Shown piece after piece: positions 1-8,106 of a stretch of 64,000 nucleotides of DNA. The first letter of the stretch is position 1. Every line of letters begins with the position of its first letter. The position numbers and the translations under genes are program-made. The notes under the pieces were generated by a model, which ran no database searches, had not been told where the DNA came from, and worked only from the letters and a program-made list of their open reading frames with translations. Source of the stretch: Bog-950 sp964493695 (GTDB lineage Bacteria; Bacteroidota; Bacteroidia; Chitinophagales; LD1); the NCBI GenBank assembly GCA_964493695.1, contig CAZBPG010000001.1, positions 62,001-126,000 on the forward strand, written 5' to 3'.

Positions 1-233
1 TCCGGTGTGAGTTGCGCGAGCAGTGATGAATTGGCAAACCGGTCGAGGTTTTTCCTGCGCCAGTTTTGAAACAGCAAAAACAGAATAAGCATTGGCGCAA
101 CCGCAGCAAGCAGCCATAGATATTCTTTGTGCTCAAAGCGGAAGGCTTCTTCGCGCAACAGAATCAGTACCGCGCCAATGGGAATTACCAGCAGAAGCAG
201 CCAGAGATATTTTATGTAGTCACTGCGTTTCAT
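1..233 (-). CDS. batB: BatB-like VWA membrane protein, N-terminal part only
   Basis: The frame starts at the ATG at 233 and is open to the window edge, giving 77 residues, so the rest of the gene lies outside. It begins MKRSDYIKYLWLLLLVIPIG and has two hydrophobic segments (about residues 9-24 and 37-54) followed by a basic stretch and a conserved-looking LDRFANSSLLAQL motif. This is the usual N-terminus of BatB, which precedes its von Willebrand A domain. The start overlaps the batA stop by one base (TAATG), so the two are translationally coupled. Bat proteins are inner-membrane, periplasm-facing proteins linked to aerotolerance and stress in Bacteroides. Identity rests on context plus the N-terminus, because the VWA domain itself is not in view. 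Confidence 0.75.
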   Translation of the reverse strand, partial: MKRSDYIKYLWLLLLVIPIGAVLILLREEAFRFEHKEYLWLLAAVAPMLILFLLFQNWRRKNLDRFANSSLLAQLTP

Positions 234-1246
234 TACGGAATACTCTTTACAATTAAATAGCGCATTAAAATTTCTAACAACAACAATGCAATTGCCAGCA
301 ACGCAAACGGAAAGAACTTTTCTGTTTTGTGTTCGAAGGCACTCACTTCAATTTTTGTCTTTTCCAGTTTGTCAATCTGTGTGTAGATGTCTTTCAGCTT
401 TTTGTTATCGGTAGCGCGGAAATACTGCCCTCCGGTTTTCTTGGCAATATCTTTCAGCAGTGCTTCATCAATCTGCACATCTGCATAATCAAAAATCAAT
501 TCTCCGCCCGGTGTCATAGCCACCGGTGTCATGGCTTTGCCGTTGGTGCCGATACCAATGGTGTAAACACGCGTTTTGAATTGCATAGCAATGTCAGATG
601 CAGTGGCCGGGTCAATCAACCCCTTGTTGTTTACACCGTCCGTCATCAGAATTATCACTTTACTTTTCGAATTGAATTCTTTCAGACGCTGTACTGAAGT
701 AGCAAGCCCCATACCAATGGCGGTACCATCTTCCATCAAGCCATTCTTAATTTGTTTGAGCTGATTCTTTACAATAGCATGGTCAATGGTAACCGGACAT
801 TGCGTAAAACTTTCTCCCGAAAAAATAACCAGACCAATTCTATCATGCGGTCTGCCGTCAATGAAATTCATCGCTTCTTTTTTAGCTGATTCTAACCGGT
901 TGGGGGAAAAATCTTTGGCGAGCATAGAAGTGGAAACGTCTATCGCCAGAACAATGTCAATACCGTCTGTTGTTACTTTTTCTTCATCGAAAGAAGTTTG
1001 CGGACGGGCAATAGCTACCAACAAACTTGTAAGTGCCAACACCCGCAACACTGGAAGAAATTTTTTCAGCCTTGCTTTGAACGGAGTTCCGTTTCCCGCA
1101 AAGGCATTGGTGGCAGAAAGCTTAAGTGTAGGGAAAGCCCTCTTCGATAAGAAATACCACCACAAGCCGGCCAGCACGAACACCACGGGAATCAGAAATA
1201 GAACCCATTTATTCGCGAACGTGATATGTGATAAATTGTTGAACAT
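233..1246 (-). CDS. batA: BatA-like VWA-domain membrane protein
   Basis: 337 residues. There are hydrophobic segments near residues 14-34 and 64-81, a von Willebrand A domain from about 96 to 290, and a C-terminal membrane segment around 310-332. The MIDAS metal site is visible: DVSTS after LAI near residue 103, a threonine in the GTAIG region, and LMTDG near 200. Such proteins are thought to form a membrane complex with the neighbouring MoxR ATPase and DUF58 protein. Start ATG at 1246 overlaps the upstream stop as TAATG, and its own stop overlaps batB the same way, so the operon is tightly coupled. The alternative label is generic VWA protein; operon order favours BatA. Confidence 0.85.
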   Translation of the reverse strand: MFNNLSHITFANKWVLFLIPVVFVLAGLWWYFLSKRAFPTLKLSATNAFAGNGTPFKARLKKFLPVLRVLALTSLLVAIARPQTSFDEEKVTTDGIDIVLAIDVSTSMLAKDFSPNRLESAKKEAMNFIDGRPHDRIGLVIFSGESFTQCPVTIDHAIVKNQLKQIKNGLMEDGTAIGMGLATSVQRLKEFNSKSKVIILMTDGVNNKGLIDPATASDIAMQFKTRVYTIGIGTNGKAMTPVAMTPGGELIFDYADVQIDEALLKDIAKKTGGQYFRATDNKKLKDIYTQIDKLEKTKIEVSAFEHKTEKFFPFALLAIALLLLEILMRYLIVKSIP

Positions 1247-2229
1247 TACTTCTTCTCTTCCTTGTTTTCGTTAGGCTCGGTGAAATCAATAAACTTATAG
1301 GCACTTTCCATCGCCCGGATATTGGCATCGGGCATCGGAATCATTTTTGCAAACTTTACAAGGTCGGCAGCGCGGAGAGTTGAAAGCAGATTTTCTTTTG
1401 CTTTCTCTTTCAGGTTGTAGTTTTCAATTTCCGCCTGAATTTCCTCCGTGGTAGATTCAAGTGCCAGCCAGTTATAGCGGTACTCGAGATATAAACGAAG
1501 AATATCTGTAAGGCGGCTGTAATACAATTTCACATTATCGCCCTGCCAAACTTTTTCTTCTTCCAGTTTCTTGAGCTCTTTACGCGCCCAGATGTGTGCC
1601 GGGTCTTTTGGTTTTGGTCGTTCGACCACCACCGGTTTTTGTTTGCGATATTTTTTCCAAAGCACAATACCGACAATAATGGCTATCAACAAAACAACCG
1701 CGCCAACTATGTAAGGAATAAATTCCCGCCATGAGTAAGGAACATCAAGCGGTGCCTTGATGGCTTTGAAAGGCTTGGCGGTATCTACATCAAGCGTATT
1801 TACAGTAACCGGAATATCGTTTGACAGAATACTATCCGGTTCACCGGCACTGTTTTTAAAATAAATTTTCACCGGTCCGGCATGATACTCGCCCGAATCG
1901 TAAGCAGAAACCGTATAGAGTTGCGAAAGAACTTTGTTGCTTCCTTCTGCACTGGTATCAATCTTAGAAGCGGAAACCAGTTCCAAATTTCCGAGCGTAT
2001 CGGCTAACGGTGGAAATGGAACAGCTAAATTATTCGGACCCTTAACCGTTAAGCGAATATTGAGGTGGTCGCCAATTTGGATTTGAGTGGAGTCGGCACG
2101 GAGAGTTGCGGAAACCTGAGCGGAAGACCATTGACTACCGACCATTGACCATAGAAATACAAATGCGATTACACGCAAATGTGATTTTGCAATTGTCAAT
2201 CGTCTATTGTCAATCGTCATGCTTTTCAT
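1246..2229 (-). CDS. Bat-operon membrane protein, BatD/DUF4381-like
   Basis: 327 residues. An N-terminal signal/anchor lies around residues 18-38 and ends SSAQ. An extracytoplasmic beta-rich domain (about 40-165) resembles the Ig-like front part of BatD oxygen-tolerance proteins. One membrane helix follows (about 172-194) and then a charged cytoplasmic tail with a helical region (KELKKLEEEK, RLTDILRLYLEYRY). This is the protein that usually sits between DUF58 and batA in Bacteroidota; I have no firm family name. The ATG at 2229 overlaps the DUF58 stop (ATGA). The first 12 codons are built from repeated DNA units of the gattgacaat type (2188-2220), so the true start could be the second ATG near 2220. 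Confidence 0.7.
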   Translation of the reverse strand: MKSMTIDNRRLTIAKSHLRVIAFVFLWSMVGSQWSSAQVSATLRADSTQIQIGDHLNIRLTVKGPNNLAVPFPPLADTLGNLELVSASKIDTSAEGSNKVLSQLYTVSAYDSGEYHAGPVKIYFKNSAGEPDSILSNDIPVTVNTLDVDTAKPFKAIKAPLDVPYSWREFIPYIVGAVVLLIAIIVGIVLWKKYRKQKPVVVERPKPKDPAHIWARKELKKLEEEKVWQGDNVKLYYSRLTDILRLYLEYRYNWLALESTTEEIQAEIENYNLKEKAKENLLSTLRAADLVKFAKMIPMPDANIRAMESAYKFIDFTEPNENKEEKK

Positions 2230-3131
2230 CGCTTCATTTCCCTTTTCTTAAACATATTCATCAGCGAGATCACATAATTATCTTCTGTCTTGATGGATTC
2301 TAACTGCGCTCCGCTTTTGCCGAATAAATCTTTTGTGCTGCGAACATTTTCGTGAAACGTTTTCGCGTATTTATCACGTAGCGCTTTATCGCTGGTGTCA
2401 ATCCAGAATTCTTTTCCGCTTTCGCTGTCAATTACTTTTGCCAGACCAATGTCGGGCATGCTGGCTTCGCGCTCATCGTAAATATGCAGACCGATTAAAT
2501 CATGCTTCTTCCCGACAATACTCAACGACTTCTTAAAATCTTTTTGAAAACTTTCCTGCGGAGAATCTTTGCTCAAAAAATCGGAAACCAGAAATGCGAT
2601 AGATTTTTTCTTCACTACGTTATTAAAGTACTTCAACGCTTCGGGAAGATTGGTGCCGGTATGCTGCGGATGAAAATCGTATATCTCCGAAATAATCCGA
2701 AGGATGTGGCTCTTTCCCTTTTTAGGCGGAATAAATTTTTCAATCTGGTCGCTGAAAAAAAGAACGCCTACTTTATCGTTGTTGGTGATGGCAGAAAAAG
2801 CAATCACTCCGCTTATCTCTGCAATGATGTGATTCTTGAATTCGTTTTGCGTTCCGAAAAAGGATGACTGGCTTACATCAATCAGCAGCATTACCGTTAA
2901 CTCTCTTTCTTCTTCAAAAACTTTGATGAACGGTTTTCTGTTTCGGGCTGTTACATTCCAGTCAATCGCACGGATGTCATCGCCATACTGGTACTCGCGC
3001 ACCTCGCTGAAAGAAATCCCCCTTCCCTTAAAAGCAGAGTGATAGCTGCCCGAGAAAATCTGGTTTGACAATTTCCTGGTCTTTATCTCTATCCTCCTTA
3101 ATTTCTTTCTTTTTTCTGTTACACTTTCCAT
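2226..3131 (-). CDS. DUF58 domain-containing protein
   Basis: 301 residues, no signal peptide or membrane helix. The DUF58 signature region SEVREYQYGDDIRAIDWN is at about residues 41-58, followed by RNRKPFIKVFEEER, and then a VWA-like fold with LLIDVSQSS near residue 80 and FLVSDF near 180. DUF58 proteins are invariably encoded beside MoxR AAA ATPases, and the pair is thought to act as a chaperone-like module on membrane VWA partners. Start ATG at 3131 is the only good one. The stop is in ATGA overlap with the next gene, placing it in the Bat operon. Confidence 0.88.
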   Translation of the reverse strand: MESVTEKRKKLRRIEIKTRKLSNQIFSGSYHSAFKGRGISFSEVREYQYGDDIRAIDWNVTARNRKPFIKVFEEERELTVMLLIDVSQSSFFGTQNEFKNHIIAEISGVIAFSAITNNDKVGVLFFSDQIEKFIPPKKGKSHILRIISEIYDFHPQHTGTNLPEALKYFNNVVKKKSIAFLVSDFLSKDSPQESFQKDFKKSLSIVGKKHDLIGLHIYDEREASMPDIGLAKVIDSESGKEFWIDTSDKALRDKYAKTFHENVRSTKDLFGKSGAQLESIKTEDNYVISLMNMFKKREMKR

Positions 3132-3213
3132 GATTAGCAGATTAGATGATTAGCAAATTAGCTGATGGCAATTTCATTTACTCATCTGCTAATCGGCACA
3201 TTAGCTAATTATT
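3132..3213. repeat. short direct/inverted repeat between moxR and DUF58 gene
   Basis: The 82-bp gap is the only sizeable gap in the Bat operon. It is made of near-repeats of gattagca/gattagat in one half and their complement (tctgctaatc, ttagctaatt) in the other, so the transcript could fold into a long imperfect hairpin. Similar low-complexity units recur elsewhere in the window. It may attenuate or process the operon transcript, which is inference. Confidence 0.55.
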
Positions 3214-4224
3214 TTAAGGAACTTCAACCGCGTTAAGAATTTCTGAAATCACTTCTTCGCTGGTTATGTTCTCGGCTTCCGCTTCGTAAGTCAAGCCCAC
3301 ACGGTGGCGCATTACATCAAAGCAAATGGCGCGGACATCTTCCGGTATCACATAACCCCTGCGTTTGATAAACGCATAAGCTTTTGCTGCAATGGCTAAG
3401 TTGATGCTGGCGCGGGGCGAACCTCCGTAGCTGATAAGTGATTTGAGTTTAGTGAGTTTATAGTCTTCGGGTTTGCGGGTGGCAAACACGATGTCGAGAA
3501 TGTAGCGCTCAATTTTTTCGTCCATGTAAACTTCGCGGACGGTTTTGCGCGCAGCTACAATATCTTCTGCTTTCACCACCGGGTTTATCACCTTATCGCT
3601 CATCTGCATATTCTGACGAATGATGAGTTGCTCTTCTTCTTTCTTCGGATATGTGATTACAGCCTTCAGCATAAAACGGTCAACCTGTGCTTCCGGTAAC
3701 GGATAAGTTCCTTCCTGCTCAATAGGGTTCATAGTGGCAAGCACGAGGAACGGGTCTTCTATTTTATAGGTGTTGTCACCAATGGTAACCTGTCTTTCCT
3801 GCATGGCTTCGAGCAAAGCTGATTGCACTTTTGCCGGAGCGCGGTTAATTTCATCGGCCAAAACAAAATTCGCGAACACCGGTCCCTTCTTTACCACAAA
3901 CTCATTATCCTTTTGGTTGTAAATCATGGTGCCCACTAAATCGGCAGGGAGCAGGTCGGGTGTAAACTGAATGCGCGAGAATTTGGCGTGAATGGCCTGC
4001 GCCAGAGATTTTATCGCCAGCGTTTTTGCCAAGCCGGGAACTCCCTCTAACAAAATGTGTCCGTTAGCCAGCATGGCGAGCAAGAGGCGCTCTACCATAT
4101 ACTTCTGTCCGACAATGGTTTTGCCGAGTTCCATGTTCAGCACATCAACAAACGCGCTTTCGCGGTTTATTTTTTCGTTGAGCGATGCAATGTCAACCGT
4201 GGTGTTTCCTGATATTACTTCCAT
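3214..4224 (-). CDS. moxR: MoxR-family AAA+ ATPase
   Basis: 336 residues from the ATG at 4224 (MEVISGNTTV). Walker A is GVPGLAKT near residue 64-71; Walker B is LADEINRAP near 126; the sensor 1 region is LATMNPIEQEGTYPLPEAQVDRF region near 162-184; a lid domain follows. MoxR ATPases use ATP to remodel partner proteins and here lead the Bat operon. The frame is open upstream to a TTG at 4248, but that TTG lies inside a perfect TATATTTG promoter element (4246-4253), so the ATG is the better start, leaving a short leader. About 82 bp separate it from the DUF58 gene. Confidence 0.93.
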   Translation of the reverse strand: MEVISGNTTVDIASLNEKINRESAFVDVLNMELGKTIVGQKYMVERLLLAMLANGHILLEGVPGLAKTLAIKSLAQAIHAKFSRIQFTPDLLPADLVGTMIYNQKDNEFVVKKGPVFANFVLADEINRAPAKVQSALLEAMQERQVTIGDNTYKIEDPFLVLATMNPIEQEGTYPLPEAQVDRFMLKAVITYPKKEEEQLIIRQNMQMSDKVINPVVKAEDIVAARKTVREVYMDEKIERYILDIVFATRKPEDYKLTKLKSLISYGGSPRASINLAIAAKAYAFIKRRGYVIPEDVRAICFDVMRHRVGLTYEAEAENITSEEVISEILNAVEVP

Positions 4225-4245
4225 AGTTTTTGTTTTTGTGGACGG

Positions 4246-4253
4246 CAAATATA
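4246..4253 (-). promoter_or_regulatory. promoter -7 element TATATTTG for the moxR-bat operon
   Basis: On the minus strand the sequence reads TATATTTG, an exact match to the Bacteroidota -7 consensus TAnnTTTG. It lies 22 bases before the moxR ATG, a plausible leader. The -33 box is weak (TTTA about 17 bases upstream instead of TTTG). Confidence 0.5.
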
Positions 4254-4298
4254 TCCGTCATGTTACTTGTTAAAATTGAAATTTTGTTAAGCAAAAAA

Positions 4299-4323
4299 TC
4301 CTTCGACTCCGCTCAGGATGACA
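4299..4323. repeat. half-copy of the CTTCGACTCCGCTCAGG repeat
   Basis: The segment tccttcgactccgctcagg plus atgaca matches, in inverted form, the arms of the palindromic repeat inserted in the glycosidase gene at 27098-27161. It is a dispersed Bacteroidota repeat motif, here as a single arm in the intergenic space after the DUF3078 gene. Confidence 0.7.
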
Positions 4324-4363
4324 TAACGTTTGCCTGCTCCCTCACGGGTAATAATAAAAATAA

Positions 4364-4388
4364 AGAAGGGGCTTGCGCTGCCCCTTCT
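4364..4388 (-). terminator. intrinsic terminator after the DUF3078 gene
   Basis: A 9-bp perfect stem, AGAAGGGGC / GCCCCTTCT with a 7-base loop, lies about 20 bases beyond the stop at 4409. It is followed on the minus strand by a T-rich tract (complement of aataaaaataa). Confidence 0.75.
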
Positions 4389-4408
4389 CAAATATTGTGA
4401 TGCCGGTT

Positions 4409-5575
4409 TTAAAACTTAGCCGTCAGCCCGATACCAAACTGTTCAAAAATCTGAATTTTGTTGAACGCATTAACGGTGTTACCCGCCTTGTCTTTATCGG
4501 TAATACCATCCGGGCCTTTGCTTCCATCGGCATTTTTGCGGGTATCAATAGGAACCAAAGCATTGTACTGGTAAACAAACCTGACAGAAAGTGTTGCACT
4601 GAGCCAGGAGTTGACTTTAAACACAATATCGTTATCCCATTTTATAACCGGTATGTGTTTGTTGGTTTCCTTAATAGTTACCGAGCCCACCGAATCCTGG
4701 TCGGCAAAATATTTCGGCATAATGGTATTATAGCTGGCGTTCATGTAAGCTCCGAAAACATTCAGGTGGCTTTTCCAGTTTACGTTCTTCACAATATCTT
4801 TCTGGAAAAGCAAATCGAGCTCCCAGCCAAGTTCACCCATAAAAAAATCACCGCGCTTTAATCCGAAACGGACCTCATCTACATTGTTGTAATACGCATC
4901 GGTAAACGTTCCGTCCGGTGCGGTGGCGGTATCGCGTGCCGGAGAATCTTCGGTAACAAAGGTCATTTTACCTTCCACCGGTGAAAAGAATAAAGTGAAG
5001 TAAGGTTTCGGCTTCCAGGTTAGTCCCGGACCGATGGTGAGCACAGCCGGTGCTGCAAATTTCGAAACGGTGTATCTTCTGAAGCGCCCGTTCGAGGTAT
5101 CGGTAAGGGAGTAATCGTAGGTGGGGGTAAACTGGCTTTCGAAACCCAGCCTGGCTGCTACATAAAGCGAATTGGTAACCTGATAACCCACCATTGATTT
5201 AATGGCCAGCAGGTCTATGTTTTTTTGCAGGTTGGTGCGCGCCAATGCCTTGTTGCGGATTAAGCCGTTAGCTACCATGCCCCACTTGGCATCTAAACTG
5301 TTATCCGAAATCATCTTTCCCTTCTTATAGTTGGCGAAAAAATTTCCGCTTATTAAAAAGGCAAAATTGTTGTTGCCACCCGGCCCCCATTGGTAAAGCG
5401 CGGTTTGGCTGACCAATACACCGGCATAACCGCCAATACGCCAGGTGCTGTCGCGCAGGTAAACGCCATCGCCACCGAACTTAGCCTTAATTTTTTTCTT
5501 TACCGCAGTTGAATCCTGCGCCATGCTTACGCCAATTATCATCATCAGCATAGAGAGTAAAAGTCCTTTCTTCAT
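4409..5575 (-). CDS. DUF3078 outer membrane beta-barrel protein
   Basis: 388 residues with a clear signal peptide (residues 1-19, ends GVSMAQ). The mature protein has repeated amphipathic beta strands and the DUF3078 landmarks: WRIGGYAGVLVSQTALYQW near 46-64, GPGGNNNFAF, and a C-terminal strand ending in aromatic-x-hydrophobic-x-F (GIGLTAKF), the BAM recognition signature. The function of the family is not known; it is exported to the outer membrane. It stands alone with its own terminator. Long flanking intergenic DNA on its 5' side separates it from the sigma factor. Confidence 0.85.
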   Translation of the reverse strand: MKKGLLLSMLMMIIGVSMAQDSTAVKKKIKAKFGGDGVYLRDSTWRIGGYAGVLVSQTALYQWGPGGNNNFAFLISGNFFANYKKGKMISDNSLDAKWGMVANGLIRNKALARTNLQKNIDLLAIKSMVGYQVTNSLYVAARLGFESQFTPTYDYSLTDTSNGRFRRYTVSKFAAPAVLTIGPGLTWKPKPYFTLFFSPVEGKMTFVTEDSPARDTATAPDGTFTDAYYNNVDEVRFGLKRGDFFMGELGWELDLLFQKDIVKNVNWKSHLNVFGAYMNASYNTIMPKYFADQDSVGSVTIKETNKHIPVIKWDNDIVFKVNSWLSATLSVRFVYQYNALVPIDTRKNADGSKGPDGITDKDKAGNTVNAFNKIQIFEQFGIGLTAKF

Positions 5576-6257
5576 AACATCATGTTTTAGTTAGGGCGAA
5601 ATTGGGTGCGGGCGGGGGATTAAAGAATAGCACTTTTGAACAGGAGCGGGAGGATGTGTTGCGATGAGTTGACAAAGGCATAAGAAGGGCAGCATAAATT
5701 AAAACTTAATTACTCCATTCGTTTTAAAACCCTCTCCGCAACCAGTTATCGATTTTGTACACTAAAGAAAATTGTGCCTTTGAAATTTCAAAAACCAGCA
5801 AGAGAAGGACAAGACAGCCAAAATATTTTTTCACGAACATTGTATTGTGCTTGAAGGTAGCTATTAATTCTTACATCTGTTACTCCACCTAACAACCGGT
5901 ACGCAAAACGTACTTTCGGAATGAAAAGACGGGTGTTTGCGACAGGGATGAAGGAAAGTTTTTATTGCCACCCCGCATCGCAATAGGCAACTCAGCCCCT
6001 CCTTAACAAGAAGGGGAAATAAATGCAGCAAAAAGATTGGAACGGAAAGCACGGTGTTGCGCATGCGTTGCACCTCATCTGCCAAACGGGCACCTTCTTC
6101 AATGGAGAAGGGAAAATGAATAGATATGTTTGGATAGGCGCAACAGCCGCCCAAGGTTTCTACTTGCCCTATTTTTGCTACTCTGTAATTGCGGCTTGTT
6201 AAAAGTCATACAAGATTGGCGTTCTTCTTTTTACTTTAGTAGAGTAAAACTCAGCTA
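5576..6257. other. 682-bp intergenic region, no convincing gene
   Basis: A divergent region between the DUF3078 gene and the sigma factor. The only long frame (5864-6154 minus, 96 codons) is composed of common Bacteroidota intergenic motifs, including a small hairpin CCCCTCCTTAACAAGAAGGGG at about 5996-6016 and CCTTCTTCAATGGAGAAGG near 6092-6110, and I do not regard it as coding. A TACTTTAG sequence at 6232-6239 resembles the -7 element (7 of 8) and may serve the sigma factor gene. Confidence 0.6.
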
Positions 6258-6296
6258 CTGAAAACAGAAACCTATAAAAACTTAACGGACGAGGAG

Positions 6297-6887
6297 TTGG
6301 TGCACAGGTATCGGAATTCGCACGAGACCATGTACGTGGGGGAACTGTATCAGCGATATACGCACTTAGTTTACGGGGTTTGTATGAAGTATCTGCACAA
6401 TGAGGCGGAGGCAGAGGATATGACGATGCAGGTTTTTGAAAAACTGATTCAGGATTTAAAAAAGCACCACATTACATCGTTTAAGCCGTGGCTGCATATA
6501 GTGGTTAAGAATGAGTGTATGATGCGTTTCAGGAAAAACACAATAGATGCAAAAAAGGAAACGAAACTGAAATTTGAGTTGAATAAAAGTGTGGAAACCG
6601 AGCCAATTGATCATCTACAAGATGCCGAAGAAAAAAAACAGGAGGCGGAGGACAAAAAATTTATACTCCAACACCTGAAAGAAGGCATTGATGAATTGAA
6701 AGACGAACAGAGAACGTGTATTGAGTTATTTTATTTGAAGGAAGCTACCTACACGGAAATTGCGAACCTGACGGGCTTTACAATGAACGAGGTGAAGAGC
6801 CACCTGCAAAACGGAAAAAGGAATTTGAAGAATTATATAACCGCCAAAAACAATGAGGCACAAGACGGAAAAAATGAAGTTGTGTGA
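6297..6887 (+). CDS. ECF-type RNA polymerase sigma factor
   Basis: About 196 residues. Region 2 includes VYGVCMKYLHNEAEAEDMTMQVFEKL (about residues 23-48), the usual polymerase-binding and -10 recognition helices. A charged linker follows, then region 4 with CIELFYLKEATYTEIANLTG and EVKSHLQNGKRNLK. It is probably controlled by the overlapping downstream gene. Start choice is uncertain: there is no ATG at the expected N-terminus. The nominal start is TTG (6297), yet the family-typical LTDEELVHRYRN begins upstream at 6282 and the frame is open to a TAG at 6240, leaving CTG at 6258 as a candidate; the first ATG is at 6330, inside region 2. Confidence 0.88.
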   Translation: MVHRYRNSHETMYVGELYQRYTHLVYGVCMKYLHNEAEAEDMTMQVFEKLIQDLKKHHITSFKPWLHIVVKNECMMRFRKNTIDAKKETKLKFELNKSVETEPIDHLQDAEEKKQEAEDKKFILQHLKEGIDELKDEQRTCIELFYLKEATYTEIANLTGFTMNEVKSHLQNGKRNLKNYITAKNNEAQDGKNEVV

Positions 6888-8106
6888 GCAGGGAGTAATT
6901 GCTGAAGAAGCGTTGCTGGCCTACCTCAACAACGAACTTACTGCCGAAGAGAAACAGGAGTTGGAAAAACTTTTGAAAGAAGACCCGTTTGCACAGGAAG
7001 CATTGGAAGGATTGCAAGAAACCAACAAAAGCAATGTGGCGACTGTAGTGGTGAGCATTAATAAGCGGGTGCGGGAGCGGACCGGATTAAAGGAAACGAG
7101 AAGGATTAACATGCACTGGTCGAATTATGCCTGGGCGGCTGTGGTGTTCGGCCTGCTGATTGGTATAGGTTTTTTGATGGTGAATTATATAGGCAATCAG
7201 GATAGTTCCATCGCTATGAACAAAAAGGCAGAGGAGAGCGTAAACCTGATGGAGCAAAAAGTGGATGAGCCGAATTTGGTACCGGTGGTAACCAATACTA
7301 TAACCGATTCGTTGCAACAACAAGTGACGACTACTGAAAATCCTTTAAAGCCACTTGCTGCGCCTGAAGCAAAACAACCGGACGGAAACAAAAGTGCTGA
7401 GGCAGAAAGCAAGAATGTAAAAACGGGTGCTTCCGGTGCAAACCTGCCACCGGTGACAGCCACCGGTGGAGCGGTAGCACCTCCTCAACCATCGTACATG
7501 AACTCAACCATTTTGGCAGATGACAAGGGAACCGTGACCGGCAAAACAACTTCCACCGGTTTGCAAAAAGGCAAAGATGAAGCTGCGGGAGGGGCACGTA
7601 GTGCAAGTGGCGATGCGGAAAGGCCGGAAACCAAACCTGCCGCGAAAGAGGAAAGCATGAAGAAGAACGCGCAACAGCGCAAGGAAGATAATGCACCGGC
7701 ATCGGAAACAATTGTGCGAGGGGCTATTGTAGAAAAAGTGCCTGCCGATAAAGTAACGGTGATTAGCATGGATGATGCTATGAAGAGTTTTAATACCGGT
7801 GACTACAAAACTTCTGCCGACAACTTTAATGAGATTCTGAAGCAACAGCCGAACAACATAGACGCACTTTACTGGGGCGGCATAAGTGATTACATTAATG
7901 GTAACACAAAGAAGAGCGAAAAGAATTTTGATAAGCTGCTGAAAGACGGAACAAAATATGTGGAGGGCTCGAAATGGTATAAAGCGAATATTTTATTGAA
8001 AAAGGGGAAGAAAGAAGAAGCAAAGAAATTGCTGGATGAGCTTTCTAATACAAGCGGTTCTTATAAAGAGAGGGCGGTAAAGAAAAAAGCGGAGATGGAG
8101 TTTTAG
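6853..8106 (+). CDS. membrane anti-sigma-like protein with TPR region
   Basis: 417 residues, starting inside the sigma gene (35-bp overlap); an alternative ATG is at 6874. The N-terminal cytoplasmic part (LLAYLNNELTAEEKQELEKLL, residues about 21-41) resembles anti-sigma ASD-type regions in Bacteroidota. One membrane helix follows (about 92-114), then a long low-complexity linker rich in T, G, A and K, then a C-terminal domain (about 310-410) with TPR-like helices (FNEILKQQPNNIDALYWGG). The pairing suggests it holds the sigma factor at the membrane and senses a periplasmic signal; this is inference. Its stop overlaps that of the convergent next gene. Confidence 0.72.
   Translation: MRHKTEKMKLCEQGVIAEEALLAYLNNELTAEEKQELEKLLKEDPFAQEALEGLQETNKSNVATVVVSINKRVRERTGLKETRRINMHWSNYAWAAVVFGLLIGIGFLMVNYIGNQDSSIAMNKKAEESVNLMEQKVDEPNLVPVVTNTITDSLQQQVTTTENPLKPLAAPEAKQPDGNKSAEAESKNVKTGASGANLPPVTATGGAVAPPQPSYMNSTILADDKGTVTGKTTSTGLQKGKDEAAGGARSASGDAERPETKPAAKEESMKKNAQQRKEDNAPASETIVRGAIVEKVPADKVTVISMDDAMKSFNTGDYKTSADNFNEILKQQPNNIDALYWGGISDYINGNTKKSEKNFDKLLKDGTKYVEGSKWYKANILLKKGKKEEAKKLLDELSNTSGSYKERAVKKKAEMEF

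Noticed and set aside
329..1274. Plus-strand frames of 60-160 codons opposite batA
   Set aside because: They are shadows of the strongly supported minus-strand VWA gene with no domain content of their own.
5864..6154. 96-codon minus-strand frame in the gap before the sigma factor
   Set aside because: Composed of common intergenic repeat motifs and small hairpins; no signal peptide, domain or neighbour supports it.
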